A stretch of 64,000 nt of DNA from Muraenolepis orangiensis (Eukaryota > Chordata > Actinopteri > Gadiformes > Muraenolepididae), in contig JANIIK010000775.1 in assembly GCA_027704905.1 (NCBI GenBank), positions 62,001 to 126,000 of the forward strand. Direction: 5' to 3'. Shown piece after piece: positions 43,401 through 54,499 of the stretch. Positions within the stretch are counted from its first letter, which is position 1. Each line of letters begins with the position of its first letter. The position numbers and the translations under genes are program-made. Under the pieces are notes generated by a model. It made no database searches. It saw only the letters and a list, made by a program, of their open reading frames with translations, and was not told where the DNA came from.

Positions 43401-43833
43401 ACATTCATCCGACATTGTGTGCCTATATTCGGATTGGAGATTGAGTGTGTGTGGGGGTGAGGACCAGTGCTTGTAGTCAAACATTCATCCGACATTGTGT
43501 GCCTATATTCAGATTGGAGATGGAGTGTGTGTGGGGGTCAGGACCAGTGCTTTTAGTCATACACACATCCGAAATTGAGTGCCTATTTTCAGATTGGAGA
43601 TTGAGTGTGTGTGGGGGTGAGGACCAGTGCTCATAGTCATACACTTATCCAACATTGTGTGCCTATATTCGGATTGGAGAGGGAGTGTGTGTGGGAGTCA
43701 GGACCAGTGCTTTTAGTCAAACATTCATCCGACATTGTGTGCCTATATTCGGATTGGAGAAGGAGTGTGTGTGGGGGTCAGGACCAGTGCTTTTAGTCAT
43801 ACACACATCCGACATTGTGTGCCTATATTCGGA
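37482..43833. repeat. 6,352 bp (80-monomer) tandem duplication, unit 2
   Basis: Direct continuation of unit 1. The junction falls inside a TTCGGATTGGAGATTGAG monomer: unit 1 ends and unit 2 starts with GTGTGTGTGGGGTCGGGACC, whereas unit 2 ends with GTGTGTGTGGGGGTGAGGACC. That position fits unequal exchange between related monomers. Confidence 0.88.
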
Positions 43834-45690
43834 TTGGAGATTGAGTGTGTGTGGGGGTGAGGACCAGTGCTTGTAGTCAAACATTCATCCGACATTGTGT
43901 GCCTATATTCGGATTGGAGATGGAGTGTGTTGGGGTCAGGACCAGTGCTTTTAGTCATACACACATCTGAAATTGAGTGCCTATTTTCGGATTGGAGATG
44001 GAGTGTGTGTGGGGGTGGGGACCAGTGTTTTTAGTCAAACATTCATACGACATTGTGTGCATATATTCGGATTGGAGATTGAGTGTGTGTGGGGTCGGGA
44101 CCAGTGCTCATAGTCATACACTCATCCGACATTGTGTGCCAATATTCGGATTGGAAATGGAGTGTGTGTTGGGGTCAGGACCAGTGCTTTTGGTCAAACA
44201 TTCATCCGATATTGTGTGCCTCTGTCTGGATGGGAGATGTAGTGTGTGTGGCTCAGGACCAGTGCTTTTAGTCATACACACATCCGACATTGTGTGCCTA
44301 TATTCGGATTGGAGATTGAGTGTGTGTGGGGGTGAGGACCAGTGCTTGTAGTCAAACATTCATCCGACATTGTGTGCATATGTTCGGATTGGAGATGGAG
44401 TGTGTGTGGGGGTCAGGACCAGTGCTTTTAGTCATAAAAATATCCGACATTGAGTGCCTATTTTCGGATTGGAGATGGAGTGTGTGGGGGTCAGGACCAG
44501 TGCTCATAGTCATACACTTATCCAACATTGTGTGCCTATATTCGGATTGGAGATGGAGTGTTTGTGGGAGTCAGGACCAGTGCTTTAGTCAAACATTCAT
44601 CCGACATTGTGTGCCTATATTACGGATTGGAGATGGAGTGTGTGTGGGGGTCAGGACCAGTGCTTTTAGTCATACACACATCCGACATTGTGTGCCTATA
44701 TTCGGATTGGAGATTGAGTGTGTGTGGGGGTGAGGACCAGTGCTTGTAGTCAAACATTCATCCGACATTGTGTGCCTATATTCGGAATTGAGATGGAGTG
44801 TGTGTGGGGGTCAAGACCAGTGCTTTTAGTCATACACACATCCGAAATTGAGTGCCTATTTTCGGATTGGAGATGGAGTGTGTGTGGGGGTGGGGACCAG
44901 TGTTTTTAGTCAAACATTCATACGACATTGTGTGCTTATATTCGGATTGGAAATGGAGTGTGTGTTGGGGTCAGGACCAGTGCTTTTGGTCAAACATTCA
45001 TCCGATATTGTGTGCCTCTGTCTGGATGGGAGATGTAGTGTGTGTGGGTCAGTACCAGTGCTTTTAGTCAATCACTCATCCGACAGTGTGTGCCCATATT
45101 CGGATTGGAGATGGAGTGTGTGTGGGGGTGAGGACCAGTGCTTGTAGTCAAACATTCATCCGACATTGTGTGCATATGTTCGGATTGGAGATGGAGTGTG
45201 TGTGGGGGTCAGGACCAGTGCTTTTAGTCATAAAAATATCCGACATTGAGTGCCTATTTTCGGATTGGAGATGGAGTGTGTGGGGGTCAGGACCAGTGCT
45301 CATAGTCATACACTTATCCAACATTGTGTGCCTATATTCGGATTGGAGATGGAGTGTGTGTGGGAGTCAGGACCAGTGCTTTTAGTCAAACATTCATCCG
45401 ACATTGTGTGCCTATATTCGGATTGGAGATGGAGTGTGTGTGGGGATCAGGACCAATGCTTTTAGTCATACACACATCCGACATTGTGTGCCTATATTAG
45501 GATTGGAGCTGGAGTGTGTGTGGGGGTCAGGACCAGTGCTTTTGGTCAAACATTCATCCGATATTGTGTGCTTCTGTCTGGAAGGGAGATGTAGTGTGTG
45601 TGGGGGTCAGTACCAGTGCTTTTAGTCAAACACTCATCCGACATTGTGTGCCTATATTCGGATTGGAGATGGAGTGTGTGTGGGGTCGGG

Positions 45691-46006
45691 ACCAGTGCTT
45701 TTAGTCATACACACATCCGAAATTGAGTGCCTATTTTCGGATAGGAGATGGAGTGTGTGGGGGTCAGGGCCAGTGCTCATAGTCATACACTTATCCAACA
45801 TTTTGTGCCTATATTCGGATTGGAGAGGGAGTGTGTGTGGGAGTCAGGACCAGTGCTTTTAGTCATACACACATCCGAAATTGAGTGCCTATTTTCGGAT
45901 AGGAGATGGAGTGTGTGGGGGTCAGGGCCAGTGCTCATAGTCATACACTTATCCAACATTTTGTGCCTATATTCGGATTGGAGAGGGAGTGTGTGTGGGA
46001 GTCAGG
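45691..46006. repeat. Exact 158 bp (2-monomer) tandem duplication
   Basis: 45691-45848 and 45849-46006 read the same, including the private variants TTCGGATAGGAGATGG and CCAACATTTTGTGCC. The parallel region after the retrotransposon (near 63880) does not have the duplication. Confidence 0.9.
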
Positions 46007-46149
46007 ACCAGTGCTTTTAGTCAAACATTCATCCGACATTGTGTGCCTATATTCGGATTGGAGATGGAGTGTGTGTGGGGGTCAGGACCAGTGCTTTTAG
46101 TCATACACACATCCGACATTGTGTGCCTATATTCGGAATGGAGATGGAG

Positions 46150-46640
46150 TGTGTGGGGGTCAGGACCAGTGCTAATTGTCATACACTTATCCGACATTGA
46201 GTGCCTATTTCGGATGGGAGATGGAGTGTGTGTGGGAGTCAGGACCAGTGCTTTTAGTCAAACATACATCCGACATGGTGTGCCTATTTTTGGATGGGAG
46301 ATGGAGTGTGTGTGGGGGTCAGGACCAGTGCTTTTAGTCAAACATATATCCGGAATTGTGTGCCTATATTCGGATTGGAGATTGAGTGTGTGGGGGTCAG
46401 GACCAGTGCTCCTAGTCATTCACTTATCCGACTTTGTGTGCGTATATTCAGATTGGAGATGGAGTGTGTGTGGGGGTGAGGACCAGTGCTTTAATAAAAC
46501 ATTCATCCGACATTGTGTGCCTATATTCGGATTTGAGCTGGAGTGTGTGTGGGGGTCAGGACAGGTGGTTTTTGTCAAACATTCATCCGACATTGAGTGC
46601 CTATTTTCAGATTGGAGAGGGAGTGTGTGTGGGAGTCAGG
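46150..46640. repeat. Divergent monomer zone
   Basis: About six consecutive monomers carry many changes found nowhere else in the window: GCTAATTGTCATAC, CCTATTTCGGATGGG, CGACATGGTGTGCC, ATATATCCGGAATTG, GCTCCTAGTCATTC, CCGACTTTGTGTGCG, TTTAATAAAACATTC, TCGGATTTGAGCTGG and GGACAGGTGGTTTTTGTC. Loss of the usual TAG in some of them explains the longest array reading frame (45989-46654, 221 codons), which is not a gene. Confidence 0.85.
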
Positions 46641-46899
46641 ACCAGTGCTTTTAGTCATACACACATCCGACATTGTGTGCCTATATTCGGATTGGAGATG
46701 GAGTGTGTGTGGGGGTCAGGACCAGTGCTTTTAGTCATACACACATCCGAAATTGAGTGCCTATTTTCAGATTGGAAATTGAGTGTGTGTGGGGGTGAGG
46801 ACCAGTGCTCATAGTCATACACTTATCCAACATTGTGTGCCTATATTCGGATTGGAGAAGGAGTGTGTGTGGGGGTCAGGACCAGTGCTTTTAGTCATA

Positions 46900-49800
46900 C
46901 ACACATCCGACATTGTGTGCCTATATTCGGATTGGAGATTGAGTGTGTGTGGGGGTGAGGACCAGTGCTTGTAGTCAAACATTCATCCGACATTGTGTGC
47001 CTATATTCGGATTGGAGATGGAGTGTGTTGGGGTCAGGACCAGTGCTTTTAGTCATACACACATCTGAAATTGAGTGCCTATTTTCGGATTGGAGATGGA
47101 GTGTGTGTGGGGGTGGGGACCAGTGTTTTTAGTCAAACATTCATACGACATTGTGTGCTTATATTCGGATTGGAGATTGAGTGTGTGTGGGGTCGGGACC
47201 AGTGCTCATAGTCATACACTCATCCGACATTGTGTGCCAATATTCGGATTTGAAATGGAGTGTGTGTTGGGGTCAGGACCAGTGCTTTTGGTCAAACATT
47301 CATCCGATATTGTGTGCCTCTGTCTGGATGGGAGATGTAGTGTGTGTGGCTCAGGACCAGTGCTTTTAGTCATACACACATCCGACATTGTGTGCCTATA
47401 TTCGGATTGGAGATTGAGTGTGTGTGGGGGTGAGGACCAGTGCTTGTAGTCAAACATTCATCCGACATTGTGTGCATATGTTCGGATTGGAGATGGAGTG
47501 TGTGTGGGGGTCAGGACCAGTGCTTTTAGTCATAAAAATATCCGACATTGAGTGCCTATTTTCGGATTGGAGATGGAGTGTGTGGGGGTTAGGACCAGTG
47601 CTCATAGTCATACACTTATCCAACATTGTGTGCCTATATTCGGATTGGAGATGGAGTGTTTGTGGGAGTCAGGACCAGTGCTTTTAGTCAAACATTCATC
47701 CGACATTGTGTGCATATGTTCGGATTGGAGATGGAGTGTGTGTGGGGGTCAGGATCAGTGCTTTTAGTCATAAAAATATCCGACATTGAGTGCCTATTTT
47801 CGGATTGGAGATGGAGTGTGTGGGGGTCAGGACCAGTGCTCATAGTCATACACTTATCCAACATTGTGTGCCTATATTCGGATTGGAGATGGAGTGTTTG
47901 TGGGAGTCAGGACCAGTGCTTTTAGTCAAACATTCATCCGACATTGTGTGCCTATATTAGGATTGGAGCTGGAGTGTGTCTGGGGGTCAGGACCAGTGCT
48001 TTTGGTCAAACATTCATCCGACATTGTGTGCCTATATTCGGATTGGAGATTGAGTGTGTGTGGGGGTGAGGACCAGTGCTTGTAGTCAAACATTCATCCG
48101 ACATTGTGTGCCTATATTCGGATTGGAGATGGAGTGTGTTGGGGTCAGGACCAGTGCTTTTAGTCATACACACATCTGAAATTGAGTGCCTATTTTCGGA
48201 TTGGAGATGGAGTGTGTGTGGGGGTGGGGACCAGTGTTTTTAGTCAAACATTCATACGACATTGTGTGCTTATATTCGGATTGGAGATTGAGTGTGTGTG
48301 GGGTCGGGACCAGTGCTCATAGTCATACACTCATCCGACATTGTGTGCCAATATTCGGATTGGAAATGGAGTGTGTGTTGGGGTCAGGACCAGTGCTTTT
48401 GGTCAAACATTCATCCGATATTGTGTGCCTCTGTCTGGATAGGAGATGTAGTGTGTGTGGCTCAGGACCAGTGCTTTTAGTCATACATACATCCGACATT
48501 GTGTGCCTATATTCGGATTGGAGATTGAGTGTGTGTGGGGGTGAGGACCAGTGCTTGTAGTCAAACATTCATCCGACATTGTGTGCATATGTTCGGATTG
48601 GAGATGGAGTGTGTGTGGGGGTCAGGACCAGTGCTTTTAGTCATAAAAATATCCGACATTGAGTGCCTATTTTCGGATTGGAGATGGAGTGTGTGGGGGT
48701 TAGGACCAGTGCTCATAGTCATACACTTATCCAACATTGTGTGCCTATATTCGGATTGGAGAAGGAGTGTGTGTGGGGGTCAGGACCAGTGCTTTTAGTC
48801 ATACACACATCCGACATTGTGTGCCTATATTCGGATTGGAGATTGAGTGTGTGTGGGGGTGAGGACCAGTGCTTGTAGTCAAACATTCATCCGACATTGT
48901 GTGCCTATATTCGGATTGGAGATGGAGTGTGTTGGGGTCAGGACCAGTGCTTTTAGTCATACACACATCTGAAATTGAGTGCCTATTTTCGGATTGGAGA
49001 TGGAGTGTGTGTGGGGGTGGGGACCAGTGTTTTTAGTCAAACATTCATACGACATTGTGTGCTTATATTCGGATTGGAGATTGAGTGTGTGTGGGGTCGG
49101 GACCAGTGCTCATAGTCATACACTCATCCGACATTGTGTGCCAATATTCGGATTGGAAATGGAGTGTGTGTTGGGGTCAGGACCAGTGCTTTTGGTCAAA
49201 CATTCATCCGATATTGTGTGCCTCTGTCTGGATGGGAGATGTAGTGTGTGTGGCTCAGGACCAGTGCTTTTAGTCATACATACATCCGACATTGTGTGCC
49301 TATATTCGGATTGGAGATTGAGTGTGTGTGGGGGTGAGGACCAGTGCTTGTAGTCAAACATTCATCCGACATTGTGTGCATATGTTCGGATTGGAGATGG
49401 AGTGTGTGTGGGGGTCAGGACCAGTGCTTTTAGTCATAAAAATATCCGACATTGAGTGCCTATTTTCGGATTGGAGATGGAGTGTGTGGGGGTTAGGACC
49501 AGTGCTCATAGTCATACACTTATCCAACATTGTGTGCCTATATTCGGATTGGAGATGGAGTGTTTGTGGGAGTCAGGACCAGTGCTTTTAGTCAAACATT
49601 CATCCGACATTGTGTGCATATGTTCGGATTGGAGATGGAGTGTGTGTGGGGGTCAGGGCCAGTGCTTTTAGTCATAAAAATATCCGACATTGAGTGCCTA
49701 TTTTCGGATTGGAGATGGAGTGTGTGGGGGTCAGGACCAGTGCTCATAGTCATACACTTATCCAACATTGTGTGCCTATATTCGGATTGGAGATGGAGTG

Positions 49801-52800
49801 TTTGTGGGAGTCAGGACCAGTGCTTTTAGTCAAACATTCATCCGACATTGTGTGCCTATATTAGGATTGGAGCTGGAGTGTGTCTGGGGGTCAGGACCAG
49901 TGCTTTTGGTCAAACATTCATCCGACATTGTGTGCCTATATTCGGATTGGAGATTGAGTGTGTGTGGGGGTGAGGACCAGTGCTTGTAGTCAAACATTCA
50001 TCCGACATTGTGTGCCTATATTCGGATTGGAGATGGAGTGTGTTGGGGTCAGGACCAGTGCTTTTAGTCATACACACATCTGAAATTGAGTGCCTATTTT
50101 CGGATTGGAGATGGAGTGTGTGTGGGGGTGGGGACCAGTGTTTTTAGTCAAACATTCATACGACATTGTGTGCTTATATTCGGATTGGAGATTGAGTGTG
50201 TGTGGGGTCGGGACCAGTGCTCATAGTCATACACTCATCCGACATTGTGTGCCAATATTCGGATTGGAAATGGAGTGTGTGTTGGGGTCAGGACCAGTGC
50301 TTTTGGTCAAACATTCATCCGATATTGTGTGCCTCTGTCTGGATGGGAGATGTAGTGTGTGTGGCTCAGGACCAGTGCTTTTAGTCATACACACATCCGA
50401 CATTGTGTGCCTATATTCGGATTGGAGATTGAGTGTGTGTGGGGGTGAGGACCAGTGCTTGTAGTCAAACATTCATCCGACATTGTGTGCATATGTTCGG
50501 ATTGGAGATGGAGTGTGTGTGGGGGTCAGGACCAGTGCTTTTAGTCATAAAAATATCCGACATTGAGTGCCTATTTTCGGATTGGAGATGGAGTGTGTGG
50601 GGGTTAGGACCAGTGCTCATAGTCATACACTTATCCAACATTGTGTGCCTATATTCGGATTGGAGATGGAGTGTTTGTGGGAGTCAGGATCAGTGCTTTT
50701 AGTCAAACATTCATCCGACATTGTGTGCATATGTTCGGATTGGAGATGGAGTGTGTGTGGGGGTCAGGACCAGTGCTTTTAGTCATAAAAATATCCGACA
50801 TTGAGTGCCTATTTTCGGATTGGAGATGGAGTGTGTGGGGGTCAGGACCAGTGCTCATAGTCATACACTTATCCAACATTGTGTGCCTATATTCGGATTG
50901 GAGATGGAGTGTTTGTGGGAGTCAGGACCAGTGCTTTTAGTCAAACATTCATCCGACATTGTGTGCCTATATTAGGATTGGAGCTGGAGTGTGTCTGGGG
51001 GTCAGGACCAGTGCTTTTGGTCAAACATTCATCCGACATTGTGTGCCTATATTCGGATTGGAGATTGAGTGTGTGTGGGGGTGAGGACCAGTGCTTGTAG
51101 TCAAACATTCATCCGACATTGTGTGCCTATATTCGGATTGGAGATGGAGTGTGTTGGGGTCAGGACCAGTGCTTTTAGTCATACACACATCTGAAATTGA
51201 GTGCCTATTTTCGGATTGGAGATGGAGTGTGTGTGGGGGTGGGGACCAGTGTTTTTAGTCAAACATTCATACGACATTGTGTGCTTATATTCGGATTGGA
51301 GATTGAGTGTGTGTGGGGTCGGGACCAGTGCTCATAGTCATACACTCATCCGACATTGTGTGCCAATATTCGGATTGGAAATGGAGTGTGTGTTGGGGTC
51401 AGGACCAGTGCTTTTGGTCAAACATTCATCCGATATTGTGTGCCTCTGTCTGGATGGGAGATGTAGTGTGTGTGGCTCAGGACCAGTGCTTTTAGTCATA
51501 CATACATCCGACATTGTGTGCCTATATTCGGATTGGAGATTGAGTGTGTGTGGGGGTGAGGACCAGTGCTTGTAGTCAAACATTCATCCGACATTGTGTG
51601 CATATGTTCGGATTGGAGATGGAGTGTGTGTGGGGGTCAGGACCAGTGCTTTTAGTCATAAAAATATCCGACATTGAGTGCCTATTTTCGGATTGGAGAT
51701 GGAGTGTGTGGGGGTTAGGACCAGTGCTCATAGTCATACACTTATCCAACATTGTGTGCCTATATTCGGATTGGAGATGGAGTGTTTGTGGGAGTCAGGA
51801 CCAGTGCTTTTAGTCAAACATTCATCCGACATTGTGTGCATATGTTCGGATTGGAGATGGAGTGTGTGTGGGGGTCAGGACCAGTGCTTTTAGTCATAAA
51901 AATATCCGACATTGAGTGCCTATTTTCGGATTGGAGATGGAGTGTGTGGGGGTCAGGACCAGTGCTCATAGTCATACACTTATCCAACATTGTGTGCCTA
52001 TATTCGGATTGGAGATGGAGTGTTTGTGGGAGTCAGGACCAGTGCTTTTAGTCAAACATTCATCCGACATTGTGTGCCTATATTAGGATTGGAGCTGGAG
52101 TGTGTCTGGGGGTCAGGACCAGTGCTTTTGGTCAAACATTCATCCGAAATTGTGTGCCTATATTCGGATTGGAGATTGAGTGTGTGTGGGGGTGAGGACC
52201 AGTGCTTGTAGTCAAACATTCATCCGACATTGTGTGCCTATATTCGGATTGGAGATGGAGTGTGTTGGGGTCAGGACCAGTGCTTTTAGTCATACACACA
52301 TCTGAAATTGAGTGCCTATTTTCGGATTGGAGATGGAGTGTGTGTGGGGGTGGGGACCAGTGTTTTTAGTCAAACATTCATACGACATTGTGTGCTTATA
52401 TTCGGATTGGAGATTGAGTGTGTGTGGGGTCGGGACCAGTGCTCATAGTCATACACTCATCCGACATTGTGTGCCAATATTCGGATTGGAAATGGAGTGT
52501 GTGTTGGGGTCAGGACCAGTGCTTTTGGTCAAACATTCATCCGATATTGTGTGCCTCTGTCTGGATGGGAGATGTAGTGTGTGTGGCTCAGGACCAGTGC
52601 TTTTAGTCATACACACATCCGACATTGTGTGCCTATATTCGGATTGGAGATTGAGTGTGTGTGGGGGTGAGGACCAGTGCTTGTAGTCAAACATTCATCC
52701 GACATTGTGTGCATATGTTCGGATTGGAGATGGAGTGTGTGTGGGGGTCAGGACCAGTGCTTTTAGTCATAAAAATATCCGACATTGAGTGCCTATTTTC

Positions 52801-52910
52801 GGATTGGAGATGGAGTGTGTGGGGGTTAGGACCAGTGCTCATAGTCATACACTTATCCAACATTGTGTGCCTATATTCGGATTGGAGATGGAGTGTTTGT
52901 GGGAGTCAGG
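46900..52910. repeat. 1,111 bp (14-monomer) HOR array
   Basis: One landmark (a TTTTCGGATTGG monomer followed by GTGTGTGGGGGTGGGGACC) occurs at 47075, 48186, 48979, 50090, 51201 and 52312. Spacings are 1,111, 793, 1,111, 1,111 and 1,111 bp. The 793 bp unit lacks four monomers (318 bp). Each full unit contains two TCATAAAAATATCCGAC monomers. Copies differ by only a few bases, for example CAGGATCAG near 47752 and 50688. The last unit is cut by the LTR element. Confidence 0.9.
52907..52910. repeat. Target-site duplication, left copy (CAGG)
   Basis: The satellite reads GGGAGTCAGG immediately before the LTR, and CAGGACCAGT immediately after the 3' LTR. Uninterrupted monomers read GGGAGTCAGGACCAGT, so CAGG has been duplicated once. 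Four or five bp duplications are normal for Ty3/gypsy integrases. Confidence 0.92.
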
Positions 52911-54006
52911 TGTAACCCCTGGTTACTAGAGCTCCAATGACTCCAAAACTTATCTCTAACATTGAAATGAGATTTGACCAATCAGAGCGTTAGGCCCGCC
53001 TCCTACGTTTACCGTGAACTCCGGTCAATACCAGATTTTCCTTGGTCGAGTCAGGAATGACATGAGGTGTGGATGTTTAAGACATCGTCCCGTTGGTATA
53101 TGATAACTATCCTCAGATTACTGATAGAAGAGAGAATACTGGTATGATATCCTGAATTGAATTAGAAAGAAGAACCTTTGTGGATATTGTGAGAAGTGTG
53201 CGAAGGGATTCAGCACACACTCGTCGAGACGGTTGCTAGTTAGCATCAGAGAAATCCTTGGTGAGTCTCAAACAAGAGAAATGTGACTATTAGAAAGTTG
53301 TGGTAACATGATAATTGAGTGTAATGTGCGGTATAACGATAGTTGGAATGTCGCAACATTGTTCCTCAAAAGCACGAGGGGCCGCTATACAGCCATGTGA
53401 TGCATGACATAATGAAAAGAGTTGAACCCAGGTACAGGTTGTAAATGCACTTTATTGAATGAGACGTTGATATGCACGTATGGTTTTGTATTGCAAGGCT
53501 GGGTTTTGTGTTGGACTGATTTGGATCCTGGATTCGTCTGTTCGTCTGCTGGTTCCTTTGGACTGCATCGGCGGCGGACAGGCTGGCGAGCCTCCCACGA
53601 GAACGACCTGTGAAGTGAACAAGGACAGAGTTAAACCGCGCCTTCTACAGAGCGGTAGGATAAGCGCACTCAACGACACGTTTCCCAGGATGGATTCGTA
53701 TCACTGAACTGATTTAAAGGGCCACGGACACCAAGTTCCCTGAACACATGGACAGAGTTTGACCACCATTCATGGAATGAGTGAAGTCGTTGTGTGTAAA
53801 TGGATAGAGATAACTAAGTTGTAATAGGATTCAGGTTCTTTGTTAAGTACACTGCTCAGGGAAACCATTTTGTTTGTTTTATTGCTTTTGTGTTAACAGA
53901 GCTTTTGATTTGAGATGGTTTGGATATAAGGGTCTTCTTTCAAATATTAAGAGTCCTGGTTCCTAGAATTAGCTAATCCAGTTAGTTTAAGTTATAATAT
54001 TGAAAT

Positions 54007-54097
54007 AGTATATAGATAATAATTAAAACAGTAAATAGATAATAATTAAAATAGTATATAGATAATAATTAAAACAGTGAGTAGATATAATTAAAAT
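54007..54097. repeat. 23 bp AT-rich minisatellite in the 5' LTR, about 4 units
   Basis: Units start at 54007, 54030, 54053 and 54076. Each begins AGTATATAGA, AGTAAATAGA or AGTGAGTAGA and ends in AATTAAAAC or AATTAAAAT; the last is 22 bp. The first and third look identical, which suggests duplication of a 46 bp pair. Confidence 0.92.
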
Positions 54098-54215
54098 AGT
54101 AACTAAAGTAGTGGAACCAGGGAAGGTTTGGGCATCAGACCCAGGGTGTTTTGTACATATTCATTCATTTTGTTTAATTCATTGTACAGTGTATTATCCT
54201 GACTTGTGGAAAGAA

Positions 54216-54221
54216 AATAAA
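54216..54221 (+). promoter_or_regulatory. Polyadenylation signal in the 5' LTR
   Basis: AATAAA within GAAAATAAACC. The copy in the 3' LTR (62325-62330) is the one expected to end the genomic transcript; here it would have to be bypassed. Confidence 0.6.
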
Positions 54222-54401
54222 CCAAAGAAGGTAAGGAAGAACTGGAAAGAGAAACACATTTCCTTACCTTCAAAACATAGATCTGTTGTCAGTGCTTCAT
54301 TCTTGTGCAGACCATCTCTCTTCCGAGGCGAACTTGGTTTCTTCTGATCTGGCCCAAAACCATATATAGATACCTTGTCTAGTTACTAAGCTAGTGTTAC
54401 A

Positions 54402-54499
54402 TAAAGTTGGCGAGCTAGCCAGGAGAGAGACTGTGTTTGTACAAGAGTGATCACACCACAGGAAAAGACAATCGATGATAGTAATCTAAAAGCCTTAAA
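54402..54499 (+). other. 5' leader between LTR and gag, including PBS
   Basis: 98 bp. A primer-binding-site candidate begins TGGCGAGCTAGCC at 54408, six bases after the LTR, with the TGG expected opposite a tRNA CCA end. I could not assign the tRNA with confidence; TGGCG is compatible with several, and the rest only loosely resembles tRNA-Ser. The leader ends in CTTAAA directly before the gag ATG, giving A at -3 and G at +4, a good start context. Confidence 0.65.

Larger units (their letters stand above)
1303..52910. repeat. Main satellite array (79-80 bp monomer, about 650 copies)
   Basis: An unbroken head-to-tail array in one orientation. Besides the standard monomers there are recognisable variants. 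One has CTGTCTGGATGGGAGATGTA in place of the usual TTCGGATTGGAGATGGAG. One has TTCCGATTGG. One has TTTTCGGATTGG with GAGTGCC. One has TTGGTCAAAC, which lacks the usual TAG. The variants recur in fixed order, which defines the higher-order repeats listed separately. No gene, RNA gene or further transposon was seen in this 51.6 kb. The plus strand is rich in G and T. The array ends exactly where the LTR retrotransposon has cut a monomer after GTCAGG. Confidence 0.97.
52911..54401 (+). repeat. 5' LTR (1,491 bp)
   Basis: Begins TGTAAC and ends GTTACA, a perfect 6 bp terminal inverted repeat obeying the TG...CA rule. It matches 61020-62510 at a constant offset of 8,109 bp with no difference found by eye. 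Candidate promoter elements are a CCAAT motif (52978-52982, within CCAATCAG) and a TATA-like GATATAAGG near 53934. The polyadenylation signal is at 54216-54221. If those are right, R starts near 53965 and U5 is about 150 bp. The short reading frames inside it recur in both LTRs and have no recognisable protein features. Confidence 0.95.

Noticed and set aside
45989..46654. 221-codon frame, the longest in the satellite
   Set aside because: It lies over diverged monomers where several TAGs are lost. It has the same repetitive content and no start context or domain.
1..52910. Hundreds of 60-220 codon open frames with repeated Cys/Trp-rich peptides on both strands
   Set aside because: They are a by-product of the repeat. 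Stops come from one TAG per monomer and the 79-80 bp period moves it through the frames. The same DNA is open in more than one frame, lengths follow loss of the TAG, and indels among monomers are not multiples of three.
1303..52910. CENP-B box
   Set aside because: TTCGGATTGGAGATGG shares only the TTCG start. The required A and CGGG positions do not match in any common variant.
1303..52910. G-quadruplex array
   Set aside because: Each monomer usually has only one run of three or more G, so four runs would need pairing across about 240 bp. Possible in principle but not supported.
53422..53707. Short frames in the LTR on both strands (also at 61531-61816)
   Set aside because: They overlap each other on opposite strands within LTR regulatory sequence, show no domain and no codon signal, and are simply duplicated with the LTR.
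54111..54347. 78-codon frame at the end of the LTR
   Set aside because: It crosses the AATAAA signal and likely the R/U5 border, with no protein feature.
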